This document shows positions 50,767 through 60,318 of a DNA stretch of 64,000 nucleotides, piece after piece. The position numbers and the translations under genes were made by a program. This DNA comes from an uncultured Alistipes sp. (GTDB lineage Bacteria; Bacteroidota; Bacteroidia; Bacteroidales; Rikenellaceae): assembly GCA_947629705.1 (NCBI GenBank), contig CANREN010000009.1, positions 1 to 64,000 of the forward strand, in the 5' to 3' direction. The first letter of the stretch is position 1. Every line of letters starts with the position of its first letter. The notes beneath the pieces are model-generated. The model did no database searches. It was not told the origin of the DNA and saw only the letters and a program-made list of their open reading frames with translations.

Positions 50767-50790
50767 CGTAATTTTACACCGGATAACAAG

Positions 50791-52206
50791 ATGCGAATCA
50801 TGAACCAGCCGAAAATCATCGTGGCCGGTATCGGGCCGGGAGCGCCCGATGCGATCACACCTGCCGTCGCCGAGGCCATTCGGCACGCCGATGTCGTCGT
50901 GGGTTACAAATACTATTTCCGTTTCATCGAACCGCTGCTCGGCCCGACGACGCAGTGTGTCGATACGGGTATGAAACAGGAGCGCGCGCGGGCCGAGGAG
51001 GCGTTCCGTTTGGCCGAACAGGGCCGATGCGTTTGCATCATTTCATCGGGCGATGCCGGCATCTACGGCATGGCGCCGCTCGTGTGGGAGATGGCCCGCG
51101 AACGGAATTCGTCCGTCGAAATCGAGGTGCTGCCGGGCATCAGCGCGTTTCAGCAGGCTGCGGCCTTGCTCGGGGCCCCGATCGGCCATGACCTGTGCCT
51201 CATTTCGCTCTCCGATCTGATGACGCCGTGGCCCGTGATCGAACGGCGCATTCGGGCGGCGGTCGACGGCGATTTCGTAACGGCGGTCTACAATCCCCGC
51301 AGCAACGACCGTTATTGGCAGCTGTACCGCTTGCAGGAGCTTTTCTTGCAGGGACGCGACGCCGCCACGCCCGTAGGATGCGTGCGGCAGGCCGGACGTG
51401 CGGAGCAGGAGATGCGGATAACGACCTTGGGCGAGTTCGATCCCGAACAGGCCGACATGTTCACCGTGGTCATTATCGGCAATTCGCAAACCTATCTTTC
51501 GGACCGCCGGATGATTACCCCGCGGGGATATTATCGGGAGCGGCCGGACGCCGGTGCGGGCGTCGGCCAGCGCATCATGATGGAGAGTTTTCGTACGATC
51601 GAACGGGAGCTGCGCGACCGCAATATCCCGCTCGACCGCAAGTGGGCGTTGCTGCATGCGATCCATACGACGGCCGATTTCGAAATGGAACGGCTGCTGT
51701 GGATGAACGACGGGGCCGTGGAGCGGCTCTATCGACGCTTGTCGGGCGGCGGGATACGCACGATCGTAACCGACGTTACGATGGCGGCATCGGGCATCCG
51801 GCGCGGAGCGGCGGCGCGGTTGGGCGTCGAGGTGAAATGTTATCTGCACGATCCGCGGGCCGTCGCCCTGGCCGGGCAGGAGGGCATCACCCGCACGCAG
51901 GCCGGTATCCGATTGGCGGTCGGGGAGCATCCCGAAGCGCTCTATGTTTTCGGGAATGCGCCTACGGCGTTGATGGAACTTTGCCGGCTTGTCCATTGCG
52001 GCAAGGCCCGGCCGGCCGGCATCGTCGCAGCACCGGTCGGTTTCGTCCATGTCGAGGAGTCCAAACAGATGGCCAAGCCTTTCCGGACGGTCGATCGGAT
52101 TCTCATCGAGGGGCGCAAGGGCGGGAGCAATCTGGCCGCGACCCTGGTCAACGCGATTCTGACTTTTAATGATGCCGAGGCTTTGCGCCCGGGCCGCGAC
52201 GTATGA
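50791..52206 (+). CDS. cobJ: Fusion of precorrin-3B C17-methyltransferase and precorrin-8X methylmutase (CobJ-CbiC)
   Basis: A 471-residue two-enzyme protein. Residues about 1-245 are a class III SAM methyltransferase, CobJ/CbiH type, with IIVAGIGPGAPDAITPAV, VVGYKYYFRFIEPL, ISSGDAGIYGMAPLVWE and VLPGISAFQQAAALLGAPIGHD. Residues about 260-460 are the methylmutase, with MESFRTIERELRDR, LLHAIHTTADFEMERLLW (catalytic His) and IVTDVTMAASGIRR. It opens the corrin-ring operon and ends with a 4-nt overlap with the next gene. A second ATG three codons in (50800) is an alternative start. Confidence 0.94.
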   Translation: MRIMNQPKIIVAGIGPGAPDAITPAVAEAIRHADVVVGYKYYFRFIEPLLGPTTQCVDTGMKQERARAEEAFRLAEQGRCVCIISSGDAGIYGMAPLVWEMARERNSSVEIEVLPGISAFQQAAALLGAPIGHDLCLISLSDLMTPWPVIERRIRAAVDGDFVTAVYNPRSNDRYWQLYRLQELFLQGRDAATPVGCVRQAGRAEQEMRITTLGEFDPEQADMFTVVIIGNSQTYLSDRRMITPRGYYRERPDAGAGVGQRIMMESFRTIERELRDRNIPLDRKWALLHAIHTTADFEMERLLWMNDGAVERLYRRLSGGGIRTIVTDVTMAASGIRRGAAARLGVEVKCYLHDPRAVALAGQEGITRTQAGIRLAVGEHPEALYVFGNAPTALMELCRLVHCGKARPAGIVAAPVGFVHVEESKQMAKPFRTVDRILIEGRKGGSNLAATLVNAILTFNDAEALRPGRDV

Positions 52207-53393
52207 AACAGCGCTTCGTTCTGATCGGTCTCGACGACGGGGCCGCTCCGCATTTTACGGTGGAGGTTTCGGCCGCGATCGCTGCTGCGAAGGTCTTTTC
52301 CGGCGGTCGGCGGCATCACGAACTCGTGCGGCACCTGCTGCCTGCGGATGCCGTGTGGATCGACATTGCCGTGCCGCTCGACGCGGTTTTCGCGCAATAC
52401 GAACCGTATGACGAAATAACGGTCTTCGCTTCGGGCGACCCGCTCTTCTTCGGATTCGGTGCCACGATCCGGCGGCGGCTTCCCGATGCCGAGCTGCGGA
52501 TTTTTCCGGCGATGAACTCGCTTCAGACCTTGGCGCACCGCCTTTCGATGCCATACGATGATATGACGACCGTTTCGTTGACCGGTCGGCCGTGGCAGGA
52601 GCTGGATCGCGCATTGATCGAGGGCCGTGCGAAAATCGGCGTGCTGACCGATCGTGAACATACGCCTGCAGCCATTGCCGAACGCCTGCTGGCCTACGGT
52701 TATACGGGTTACCGGATGGCCGTCGGGGAGCATTTGGGCAACCGCGAGGCGGAACGGGTCGCCGAGTTCGCACTCGACGAAGCCGCCCTCCGTGCGTTCG
52801 CAATGCCGAATTGCGTCCTGCTTTACGGCGAGCCGCGCCGTGCGCCGCTCGGCATTCCCGACAGCGCGTTCGACCACCTCGACGGACGGGCCGGCATGAT
52901 GACCAAGATGCCGATCCGCCTGTTGACCGTCAGCCTGTTGCAGTTGCAGTCGGCCCGCTGTTTTTGGGATATCGGCAGTTGTACGGGGGCGGTGTCGATC
53001 GAAGCGCGGCTGCGATTCCCGCACGTCGAGGTGCACGCTTTCGAAATACGGCCCGAGGGCGAACGGTTGGTGCAGGCCAATGCCCGCCGATTCGGGGCCC
53101 CCGGCATCGTATTTCACGGCGGCGATTTTCTTGCATCGGATGAAACGGCATTGCCGGCTCCCGACGCCGTTTTCATCGGCGGTCATGGCGGACGGCTCGC
53201 CGAAGTCGTCGATCGGGTCGTTCCGCGCCTGCCGGACGGGGGGCGATTGGTCTTCAATTCGGTCTCGCCGGAGAGTTTGCGGAGGTTCGTGCAGGCCGTC
53301 GAGGCGCACGGATGCCTCGTCGGTGCCGAGACCCGCATTGCCGTCGACCACTATCATCCCATTATTGTCATTCAAGCGATCAGACATTTATGA
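52203..53393 (+). CDS. cobL: Precorrin-6Y C5,15-methyltransferase (decarboxylating), CbiE-CbiT fusion
   Basis: A 396-residue bifunctional enzyme. CbiE (about 1-205) has FVLIGLDDG, VFSGGRRH, VFASGDPLFFGFGATIRR and FPAMNSLQTLAHRLS; CbiT (about 220-396), a class I SAM methyltransferase, has PGIPDSAFDH replaced by LGIPDSAFDHLDGRAGMMTKMPIR, shown in part, then FWDIGSCTGAVSIEARLRFP (SAM-binding glycine loop) and DAVFIGGHGGRL. It methylates C5 and C15 and decarboxylates. It is linked by ATGA-type overlaps to the genes on both sides. Confidence 0.95.
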   Translation: MKQRFVLIGLDDGAAPHFTVEVSAAIAAAKVFSGGRRHHELVRHLLPADAVWIDIAVPLDAVFAQYEPYDEITVFASGDPLFFGFGATIRRRLPDAELRIFPAMNSLQTLAHRLSMPYDDMTTVSLTGRPWQELDRALIEGRAKIGVLTDREHTPAAIAERLLAYGYTGYRMAVGEHLGNREAERVAEFALDEAALRAFAMPNCVLLYGEPRRAPLGIPDSAFDHLDGRAGMMTKMPIRLLTVSLLQLQSARCFWDIGSCTGAVSIEARLRFPHVEVHAFEIRPEGERLVQANARRFGAPGIVFHGGDFLASDETALPAPDAVFIGGHGGRLAEVVDRVVPRLPDGGRLVFNSVSPESLRRFVQAVEAHGCLVGAETRIAVDHYHPIIVIQAIRHL

Positions 53394-55201
53394 AATCGAC
53401 CATTGCTATATTGCTCGTCTCTTCGGGCGGCGAAACGGTCGCCCGTCGGGCGGCCGAGATCCTCGGAGCCGACCGGTTCGCGCTCGCGGCAGTCGACGGA
53501 TTCCGTCAAGCCGATGCTTTGCAGCCGCTTTTGGAGGCGGAGTTCGCGGCTTATCGCGCTTGGGTATTCGTCGGAGCCGTCGGAATCGCGGTTCGCGCCA
53601 TCGCTCCGCACCTGCGCGACAAACATACCGATCCGGCCGTTGTCGCGGTCGATTCGACCGGACGGTGGATCATTCCGCTGCTTTCGGGCCACGTCGGCGG
53701 AGCCAATGCCTTGGCCGATCGGTTGGCCGAAGCGATCGGCGGTTCGGCCGTCGTTACCACCCAGAGCGACAATACGGGACTTTGGCCGTTGGACACGCTC
53801 GCCGAGCGGTTCGGATGGAGGTGCGAAGTCTCCGGCGGGTCGATGAACGAGGCGATCGCCGCCTATCTCGCAGGACGGTCGACAGCCCTGCTGCTCGACG
53901 TTCGCGGCGAGGGGGCCCATTATCTCGAACAGACGGCTGCGGCGCACGTGAAGGTCTGTTATCGCGAGGCGGAGGTTCCTTCCGACGCCGCGTTGGTGAT
54001 CGCACTGACACCGCATACCGTGCATTTCGATTCGCTTTGTGTCCATTATATTCCGCGCGTGCTCTGCGTAGGCGTCGGATGCCGCAAGGATTGCGACCCG
54101 TCGGGGATTCCCGAACGGATTGCCGAGCGGCTCGCGGCTGCCGGATGGGCTGCTCCGGCCGTCGCATCGGTCGCTACGATCGAATTGAAACGCGACGAAC
54201 CGTTGGTCGGGGCTTTGTGCAGGCATTTCGGCTGCCGGAAACGGATTTTTGCGGCCGACGAACTTTCGGACATCGACGTGCCGAATCCGTCGGAGCGGGT
54301 GCGCGAGGCGACCGGTGCGGCGAGTGTCAGCGAAGCGGCGGCCATCGCCGCTGCACACGACGGCCGGCTCGTTTTGGAGAAACACAAGGATCGCCTGACG
54401 GAGGGCGGCGATTTCACCTTCGCCGTGGCTTGCGACAGCCGTTCCGAGCGGCGCGGCCATATCGAGATCGTCGGGGCGGGTCCGGGCGATCCCGACTTGA
54501 TCTCCCTCCGCGGACGCCGTTTTCTGGAAGAGGCCGACTTGATTCTCTATGCCGGAAGTCTCGTGCCGCGCGAGGTAACCGATTGCGCACGGGCCGATGC
54601 CGAGGTGCGTTCGTCGGCTCCGCTGACCCTCGAAGAGCAGCTCGACCTGATGAAACGCTACTACGACCGGGGTTGTCTGGTCGTGCGGCTACATACGGGC
54701 GATCCGTGCATCTACGGTGCGATTCAGGAGCAGATGAGCTTTTTCGACCGTTACGGGATGCGTTATCATATCACGCCCGGCATTTCGTCGTTTCAGGCGG
54801 CCGCGGCCGAGCTCAAATCGCAATTCACCATCCCCGAACGGGTGCAGAGCATCATTCTGACCCGCGGCGAGGGCCGCACGCCGATGCCCGACCGCGAACG
54901 GCTCCGCGACCTGGCCCGTTCGCGGTCGACCATGTGCATCTTCCTCTCTGCGGGCATCGCTGCGAAGGTGCAGGCGGAGTTGTCGGAGCATTATCCGCCC
55001 GAAACGCCGGTCGCGGTCTGCCACCATCTGACGTGGCCCGACCAGCGCATCTGGCGCGGCGAGCTGCACGATTTGGCGCGCATCGTGGAAGAGCACCATT
55101 TGACCCTGACGACCCTGATCGTCGTCGGCGAGGCCATCGACAATCGCAAAGGGCTGTCGCGTCTCTACGCGCAGGAGTTCAACCATCTGTTCCGCCCATG
55201 A
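53390..55201 (+). CDS. cbiG: Fusion of cobalt-precorrin-5A hydrolase (CbiG) and precorrin-4 C11-methyltransferase (CobM/CbiF)
   Basis: A 603-residue two-enzyme protein. CbiG (about 1-345) has FVGAVGIAVRAIAPHLRDKHTDPAVVAVD in outline (key part GAVGIAVRAIAP), PLLSGHVGGANALAD and VGVGCRKDCDPSGI; it opens the delta-lactone and releases acetaldehyde in the anaerobic route. CobM/CbiF (about 350-603) has IEIVGAGPGDPDLISLRGRR, LILYAGSLVP, VVRLHTGDPCIYGAIQEQM and YHITPGISSFQAAAAELKSQFT. CbiG is diagnostic of the anaerobic (early cobalt) pathway. Confidence 0.95.
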   Translation: MKSTIAILLVSSGGETVARRAAEILGADRFALAAVDGFRQADALQPLLEAEFAAYRAWVFVGAVGIAVRAIAPHLRDKHTDPAVVAVDSTGRWIIPLLSGHVGGANALADRLAEAIGGSAVVTTQSDNTGLWPLDTLAERFGWRCEVSGGSMNEAIAAYLAGRSTALLLDVRGEGAHYLEQTAAAHVKVCYREAEVPSDAALVIALTPHTVHFDSLCVHYIPRVLCVGVGCRKDCDPSGIPERIAERLAAAGWAAPAVASVATIELKRDEPLVGALCRHFGCRKRIFAADELSDIDVPNPSERVREATGAASVSEAAAIAAAHDGRLVLEKHKDRLTEGGDFTFAVACDSRSERRGHIEIVGAGPGDPDLISLRGRRFLEEADLILYAGSLVPREVTDCARADAEVRSSAPLTLEEQLDLMKRYYDRGCLVVRLHTGDPCIYGAIQEQMSFFDRYGMRYHITPGISSFQAAAAELKSQFTIPERVQSIILTRGEGRTPMPDRERLRDLARSRSTMCIFLSAGIAAKVQAELSEHYPPETPVAVCHHLTWPDQRIWRGELHDLARIVEEHHLTLTTLIVVGEAIDNRKGLSRLYAQEFNHLFRP

Positions 55202-57045
55202 TCCTCGTTTTCGGCGGTACGACCGAGGGCCGTTCGGCGGTCAAGGTGGTCGAGCAGGGCGGGAAGCCCTTCTTCTATTCGACGTTGGGCGGCACGCAGT
55301 CCATTGAATTGGTGCACGGCAGGCGGCTTACCGGTGCGATGGATGCCGATACCGCCGCTGTATTCTGCCGCCGCGAGGGCATCAGGCTGCTGATCGACTC
55401 CGGACATCCGTTCGCCGAGCAGTTGCATCGCACGGTCGAGCGGGTCGCTGCGGTTTGTCGGCTGCCCGTGATCCGCTACGAACGGCGGCCGGTTCCACCT
55501 GACGGATATGCCGTTCGGTGTGCGGATTACGCCGATGCCATCCGTCGCATGGAGACCGACGGCGTGGAGCATTTGTTGGCTTTGACCGGCGTTCGGACGA
55601 TCCGGAAACTGCGGCCGTTTTGGGAGCGGCACGATTGCCGCTTCCGGATCCTCGATCGGGAAGCGTCGATCGCCGAGGCGCTGGCGGCCGGTTTTCCCCG
55701 TGAAAAGCTGCTGTTTTACAGGCCCGACGAACCGGAATCCGCCGTATTGGAGCGGGTGCGGCCTTCGGCCGTGCTGACCAAGGAGAGCGGCAAATCGGGC
55801 GGGCTTCCGGCCAAGATCGAGGCGGCCCGGCGGTTCGGTATTCCGGTTTATGTGGTCGAACGGCCTGCGCTTCCGGATTCGTTCGAATGCGTTTACACCG
55901 AGGCGGGTTTGCTGCGCCGCATCGACGAACTGTTACCCGGATTTTTCGCTTTGCGGAGCGGTTATACGACCGGTGCGTGCGCTTGTGCGGCGGCCTGTGC
56001 GGCGCTTCGCCTCTTGTTGACGGGCGAATCGGAGGCACGTTCGGTGATCGTTCTGCCCGGCGGTGAACGGGTCGCGCTGCCCGTTTCCGATGCTTCGTCG
56101 GAGGGGGCCCGGGCCTTTGCTACGGTCGTCAAAGATGCCGGCGACGATCCTGACGTTACGAATGGATGCGCCGTAACGGTGCGGGTCGAATTGAATGATT
56201 CGCAGACGATTCGCTTCTTTCGGGGCGAAGGGGTCGGAACGGTTACGCTCCCCGGGTTGGGGCTTGCCGTCGGAGAACCGGCCGTCAATCCGGCTCCGCG
56301 GCGGATGATCGTCGAGAATTTCGCAGCGATGGGCATCGCGGGAGCCGATGTCGAAATCTCCATAGCGAACGGGGAGGCCTTGGCCGAAAAAACTTTCAAT
56401 CCGCGGGTCGGGGTGGCAGGAGGCCTCTCGGTTATCGGCACCTCGGGCATCGTCCGCCCCTTTTCGAACGAAGCCTTCATCCGTTCGATCGAGCAGTCGG
56501 TCGGGGTCGCCCGGGCGGTCGGCTGCCGCGAATTGGTCATCAATTCCGGCGCCCGCAGCGAACGCATTTTGCGCGGCGCGCGTCCCGATCTGGCGCCTCA
56601 AGCCTTCGTGCAGTACGGCAATTTCATCGGAGAAACGCTGCAGGCAGCGGCCCGATGCGGATTCCGGCAGGTAACGATGGGCATCATGCTGGGCAAGGCG
56701 GTGAAATTGGCCGAAGGTCATCTCGACACCCACAGCCGCAAGGTAACTTTGAATCGTGCGTTTCTGCAACGGGAGGCCGCGAAGGCGGGGTGCTCGGCAG
56801 CCGCTGCGACGATCCTCGGACGGATCGCACTTGCCCGCGAATTGTGGTCGGCGCTCGATGCGGACGATCGCGACCGGTTGCTGCAGCGCATCGCCGATGA
56901 TTGCCGGAACATCTGCGCCCCGCTGCTGCCGGAGGGAGCGGTCGAGGTGCTGCTGATTGCGGAGACGGGTGCAATCGCCTACCGGTCGAGTGCATCGAGC
57001 AGTTCCGCGATCGACCGGCATTCGACGGCAGAGCCGTCGCGCTGA
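55198..57045 (+). CDS. cbiD: Fusion of precorrin-6A reductase (CobK/CbiJ) and cobalt-precorrin-5B methyltransferase (CbiD)
   Basis: A 615-residue two-enzyme protein. CobK/CbiJ (about 1-250) has ILVFGGTTEGRSAV, STLGGTQSIELVHGRR, LIDSGHPFAEQLH and LTKESGKSGGLPAKIEAA. CbiD (about 258-600) starts RSGYTTGACACAAACAAL and continues PAVNPAPRRMI, TFNPRVGVAGGLSVIGTSGIVRPFS, shown in part, and a C-terminal GHLDTHSRK. CbiD methylates C1 in the anaerobic route. The last 67 nt overlap, on the opposite strand, the end of the btuD-like gene. Confidence 0.94.
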   Translation: MILVFGGTTEGRSAVKVVEQGGKPFFYSTLGGTQSIELVHGRRLTGAMDADTAAVFCRREGIRLLIDSGHPFAEQLHRTVERVAAVCRLPVIRYERRPVPPDGYAVRCADYADAIRRMETDGVEHLLALTGVRTIRKLRPFWERHDCRFRILDREASIAEALAAGFPREKLLFYRPDEPESAVLERVRPSAVLTKESGKSGGLPAKIEAARRFGIPVYVVERPALPDSFECVYTEAGLLRRIDELLPGFFALRSGYTTGACACAAACAALRLLLTGESEARSVIVLPGGERVALPVSDASSEGARAFATVVKDAGDDPDVTNGCAVTVRVELNDSQTIRFFRGEGVGTVTLPGLGLAVGEPAVNPAPRRMIVENFAAMGIAGADVEISIANGEALAEKTFNPRVGVAGGLSVIGTSGIVRPFSNEAFIRSIEQSVGVARAVGCRELVINSGARSERILRGARPDLAPQAFVQYGNFIGETLQAAARCGFRQVTMGIMLGKAVKLAEGHLDTHSRKVTLNRAFLQREAAKAGCSAAAATILGRIALARELWSALDADDRDRLLQRIADDCRNICAPLLPEGAVEVLLIAETGAIAYRSSASSSSAIDRHSTAEPSR

Positions 57046-57977
57046 ATCGTGAAGCGATCGGATGCGACCGCGACCGTGGTTTCCGTCCTCTCGTCCGAGG
57101 CCGACGGATCGATCCCTACGCGCCGGAGCGCTTTTTCGGCCATCGCCCGCAGCAGGCCGTCGCCCGTCAGCCGAACGCCTTCCCGATAGCGGTTCCGGAT
57201 GCGGAACAGCCCCGTCGCCGGGTCGAAAGCGATGCCTTGCTGCGGAAAGAAGCCGGCCAGCGTGCCGTCGATGGAGAGGTCTTCGGGCGTTCCCGTAATC
57301 AGCGGCTCGCCGCGTTTCATCAGCCAAATCCGATCGGCGATTTGCAAGGCTAATTCGAGGTCGTGCGTCGACAGAAAGATGGTCTTGCCCGTTTCGCGCG
57401 TCAGCCGGTGAAGCAGCTGCATGATCTCGACCTTGCTCGGATAATCCAGAAAGGCGGTTGGCTCATCGAGCAGAATGACGGGCGTCTGTTGGGCCAATAC
57501 CTTGGCGATCATCGCTTTCTGGCGCTCGCCGTCGGAGAGTGTCTGGATCTTGCGCCCGGCGAGCGATTCGATGCCGACTGCGGCGATCGCCCGATCGATC
57601 TCCTGCCGGTCGGAAGCCGCCAATGCGCCCCAAAAACCCGTGTACGGCGCCCGTCCCATCGCCACTAAATCGGCTGCGGTCATGTTGGTCAGATCGCACT
57701 TGTCGGTCAGGACGACCCCCAAAAGATGCGAGAGTTCCCGATCGGAATACGCCGTCAACGCCCGTCCGAGCAGCCGGATCGAACCGCCCAACGGCGGCTG
57801 GAAGGCCGCCAATGTACGCAGAAGGGTCGATTTGCCGGCCCCGTTCCGGCCCAGGAGGCAGGTCAGCTCGCCGTTCGAGATGGAGGCATCGAGCCTTTCG
57901 GCAACGACGTGTTCTTCGTTCCGCACGCAGTAGCCGATTTGCAGGCCGGAGAGACGGATGGTTTCCTGCCGTTTCAT
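56979..57977 (-). CDS. btuD: Cobalamin/iron-chelate ABC transporter ATP-binding protein with C-terminal extension
   Basis: A 332-residue ATPase of the FecE/BtuD type, powering uptake through the neighbouring permease. Walker A LLGRNGAGKSTLLRTL near residue 42, the Q-loop in LLGVVLTDKCDL, signature TLSDGERQKAMIAKVLAQ near 148, Walker B VILLDEPTAFLD near 168 and switch His in LSTHD. The ABC core ends near residue 245, and about 85 further residues form an extra domain (RNRYREGVRLTGDG then a short beta-rich part) that typical BtuD lacks. Its 3' end runs 67 nt into cbiD on the other strand. Confidence 0.88.
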   Translation of the reverse strand: MKRQETIRLSGLQIGYCVRNEEHVVAERLDASISNGELTCLLGRNGAGKSTLLRTLAAFQPPLGGSIRLLGRALTAYSDRELSHLLGVVLTDKCDLTNMTAADLVAMGRAPYTGFWGALAASDRQEIDRAIAAVGIESLAGRKIQTLSDGERQKAMIAKVLAQQTPVILLDEPTAFLDYPSKVEIMQLLHRLTRETGKTIFLSTHDLELALQIADRIWLMKRGEPLITGTPEDLSIDGTLAGFFPQQGIAFDPATGLFRIRNRYREGVRLTGDGLLRAMAEKALRRVGIDPSASDERTETTVAVASDRFTIQRDGSAVECRSIAELLDALDR

Positions 57978-59011
57978 TCGTTCAGATCGTTTTTGCGTTT
58001 GCGGAACAACACCCACATAACGACGGGCGCACCGATCAGGGCCGTTACCGAATTGATGGGCAGCACGCCTTCGAAGCCGGGCATACGGGCGATCAGATTG
58101 CAGAACAGGGCCAGTACAGCACCCATCAACAGCGAGGCGGGCATCAGAATCCGATGGTCGGAGGTGCTGAAGATGCCGCGGCACAGGTGCGGGACGGCCA
58201 GCCCGAGGAACATGATCGGCCCGCAGTAGGCCGTTACGATTGCGACCGATACGCCGGCCGAACCGATCGTCAGCAGGCGCGCCCGACGGATGTCGAGCCC
58301 CAGATTGCGGGCATAATGGTCGCCCAACAGCAGCAGGTTGAGCGTCTTGACGAGCAGCATCGAGAGGGGCAGCAGGAGGGCCATGACCGTAACGAAGAGC
58401 GTTACCTGGTTGCCCGAAACGCGCGCAAAACTCCCGAGCCCCCAAATGACATAGGCGCGGATGTCTTCCTCGACGCTGAAGAATTTCAGTACGCCGATGA
58501 CGGCATTGGCCACATAGCCGATCATCACGCCGATGATGAGCAGCGTTACGTTGCCTTTGACCTTTTGCGAGATGAGGGCGATCAAGGCCATAACGGCCAG
58601 CGCTCCGATGATGGCGGAGACGGTCAGCGCCAGACTGCCGACGTATCCGAGGCGGCTCAACGCATGCCCTCCGATTCCCGACACCAACACCACGAGCGCG
58701 ACCCCGAGGCTGGCTCCCGAGCTGATACCCAGCACGGAAGGGCCTGCCAACGGATTGCGGAAGACGGTCTGCATCTGCAACCCGCTGACCGAGAGACCGG
58801 CTCCGGCCACCAAGGCCGTGAGCGCCTGCGGGAGCCTCGATTTCAGGATGATATTCCGGCGGATCTCGCTCTCCTCGGCCCCTTCGCCGAAGAGAATCCG
58901 CACGACCGACCGGAACGGGATTTCGACCGTCCCGATCAACAGATTGAGCACCCCCAGCACCACGACCGCTATGACCAGCAGTCCTATGATTCCGATCCAG
59001 CGACGTTTCAT
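57974..59011 (-). CDS. btuC: Cobalamin-type ABC transporter permease
   Basis: A 345-residue inner-membrane protein of the FecCD/BtuC family with about ten hydrophobic helices. Family patterns are LPQALTALVAGAGLSVSGLQMQTVFRNPLAGPSVLGISSGA in part (SGLQMQTVFRNPLAGPSVLG), GLGSFARV and the coupling region MFLGLAVPHLCRG. It overlaps the btuD start by 4 nt and lies 7 nt after btuF, so the three genes form one operon. Siderophore transport is the alternative, but the cobalamin neighbourhood favours corrinoids. Confidence 0.92.
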   Translation of the reverse strand: MKRRWIGIIGLLVIAVVVLGVLNLLIGTVEIPFRSVVRILFGEGAEESEIRRNIILKSRLPQALTALVAGAGLSVSGLQMQTVFRNPLAGPSVLGISSGASLGVALVVLVSGIGGHALSRLGYVGSLALTVSAIIGALAVMALIALISQKVKGNVTLLIIGVMIGYVANAVIGVLKFFSVEEDIRAYVIWGLGSFARVSGNQVTLFVTVMALLLPLSMLLVKTLNLLLLGDHYARNLGLDIRRARLLTIGSAGVSVAIVTAYCGPIMFLGLAVPHLCRGIFSTSDHRILMPASLLMGAVLALFCNLIARMPGFEGVLPINSVTALIGAPVVMWVLFRKRKNDLNE

Positions 59012-59018
59012 CGGTCGA

Positions 59019-60173
59019 TTAGGGCAGCAATCGGTAATAGACGGAGCGGTGATCCGGAACCAATTCGGGATGGAAAACCTTGATCAGGTCGGCCAGAACG
59101 ACATCGGGCTGCATGGGCGTCGTCTCGTAGAACGGAGTTTCGCGCAGATTGCAGTAGATGACGCCCCGATTTTTCCAGGCTCGGAAATCCGTATAGCGGG
59201 CATCCTCGTCGCGCAGGGCATCGTAGGAGAACGTCCCGTCGAAACTGTTGAGTATCCGCCAGTAATCGGCATCCGCCGCAGCCGCATAGACCTGTTCGAT
59301 ATCGAGGGTTACGCCGCCCGAACGCGGATCGTCGCGCAGGAAGTAGTCGGCGCCTGCATCGCGGAACAGTTGAGCCAGAAAACTGCGCCCGCCGACTGCG
59401 TACCAGTTGCCGCCGCGCAACTCGCCCGAAAAGACCGTCGGACGCTGTTCGACCTCGGCCGTCAGCGCACGCAACCGGTTGTAGCGCAGGGCTATGGCAT
59501 CGAACAGGCTGTCGGCCCGTTCCTCGTCGCCCGTCAGCAGCCCGATGCAGCGAATCCATTCCGCCTGACCGAGCGGAGTGGTCTCCTTGTAACCGAAGTG
59601 CGGCAGAAGCGGGGCGCCCGCTTCGAGGAGGGCGTCGTACCCGCCCCGTTTGAAGGGCGAAATGAGAATCAAATCGGGTGCAATGTTCAGAATCACTTCG
59701 TTATCGAAGTTCCCTTCGATGCCGATGCGTTGCGTCGTGCCTTCGGCGATTCGGCGTCGCATTTCCGGATTGTGGAGATGACGGGTCGAAGTAACTCCCC
59801 TGACCGCATCCATCCGCCCGAGCGTGATGAAGTTCGAGAGTTGCAGGGTCGTCATGCAGATCACGTTGCGCACCGGCACCTCGATAGGGGTGCAGTCGGC
59901 GGGGAAATCCGGTTTTTCGCCCCTCGGAATCAATGCGAAACGGCTCGGCCGGCCCTGTTTGTTCTGCGGGTCGCACACTTCGAGGATTTTGTATCCGTCG
60001 CAGCGATGCACGGCGAATCCTTCGGCGTAACGGATTTCGCAGCCGGTCGAATCGGCTGCGGAATCGGCGGCCGTGCGGGCCTTGCGATGGCCGCACGCAC
60101 AACATGCGACGAGCAATAGGCCTGTTATTAAAAATCGGTTATTCAATTCGGTAACTATGCTTTTCGTCGGCAC
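59019..60173 (-). CDS. btuF: Cobalamin-type ABC transporter substrate-binding lipoprotein
   Basis: A 384-residue binding protein with a lipobox (LLLVACCACG, Cys near 24-27) and two lobes of the helical-backbone periplasmic-binding fold: VICMTTLQLSNFITLGRMDAVRGVTST near residue 104 in the first lobe, NIAPDLILISPFKRGGYDALLEAGAPLLP near 165 and ELRGGNWYAVGGRSFLAQLFRDAGADY near 250 in the second. The start at 60173 is GTG; a later TTG just before LNNRFLITG is possible. Binds a corrinoid by context; heme or siderophore not excluded. Confidence 0.86.
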   Translation of the reverse strand: MPTKSIVTELNNRFLITGLLLVACCACGHRKARTAADSAADSTGCEIRYAEGFAVHRCDGYKILEVCDPQNKQGRPSRFALIPRGEKPDFPADCTPIEVPVRNVICMTTLQLSNFITLGRMDAVRGVTSTRHLHNPEMRRRIAEGTTQRIGIEGNFDNEVILNIAPDLILISPFKRGGYDALLEAGAPLLPHFGYKETTPLGQAEWIRCIGLLTGDEERADSLFDAIALRYNRLRALTAEVEQRPTVFSGELRGGNWYAVGGRSFLAQLFRDAGADYFLRDDPRSGGVTLDIEQVYAAAADADYWRILNSFDGTFSYDALRDEDARYTDFRAWKNRGVIYCNLRETPFYETTPMQPDVVLADLIKVFHPELVPDHRSVYYRLLP

Positions 60174-60199
60174 GACGGGGCGGACGATTTATTCGTATG

Positions 60200-60207
60200 C
60201 AAAGATA
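60200..60207 (-). promoter_or_regulatory. -7 box of btuFCD
   Basis: TATCTTTG on the minus strand, 27 nt before the GTG start. The leader is too short for a riboswitch. Confidence 0.6.
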
Positions 60208-60318
60208 GGGAATTTAATCGAATATCGGTCATTCTGCAGAAGAAATCGGCCGATCCGTGCAAACGATTTGTACGGACCGGCCGGTATGAATCCCGAGGCT
60301 CGGTGGTTCGGTATCGGG

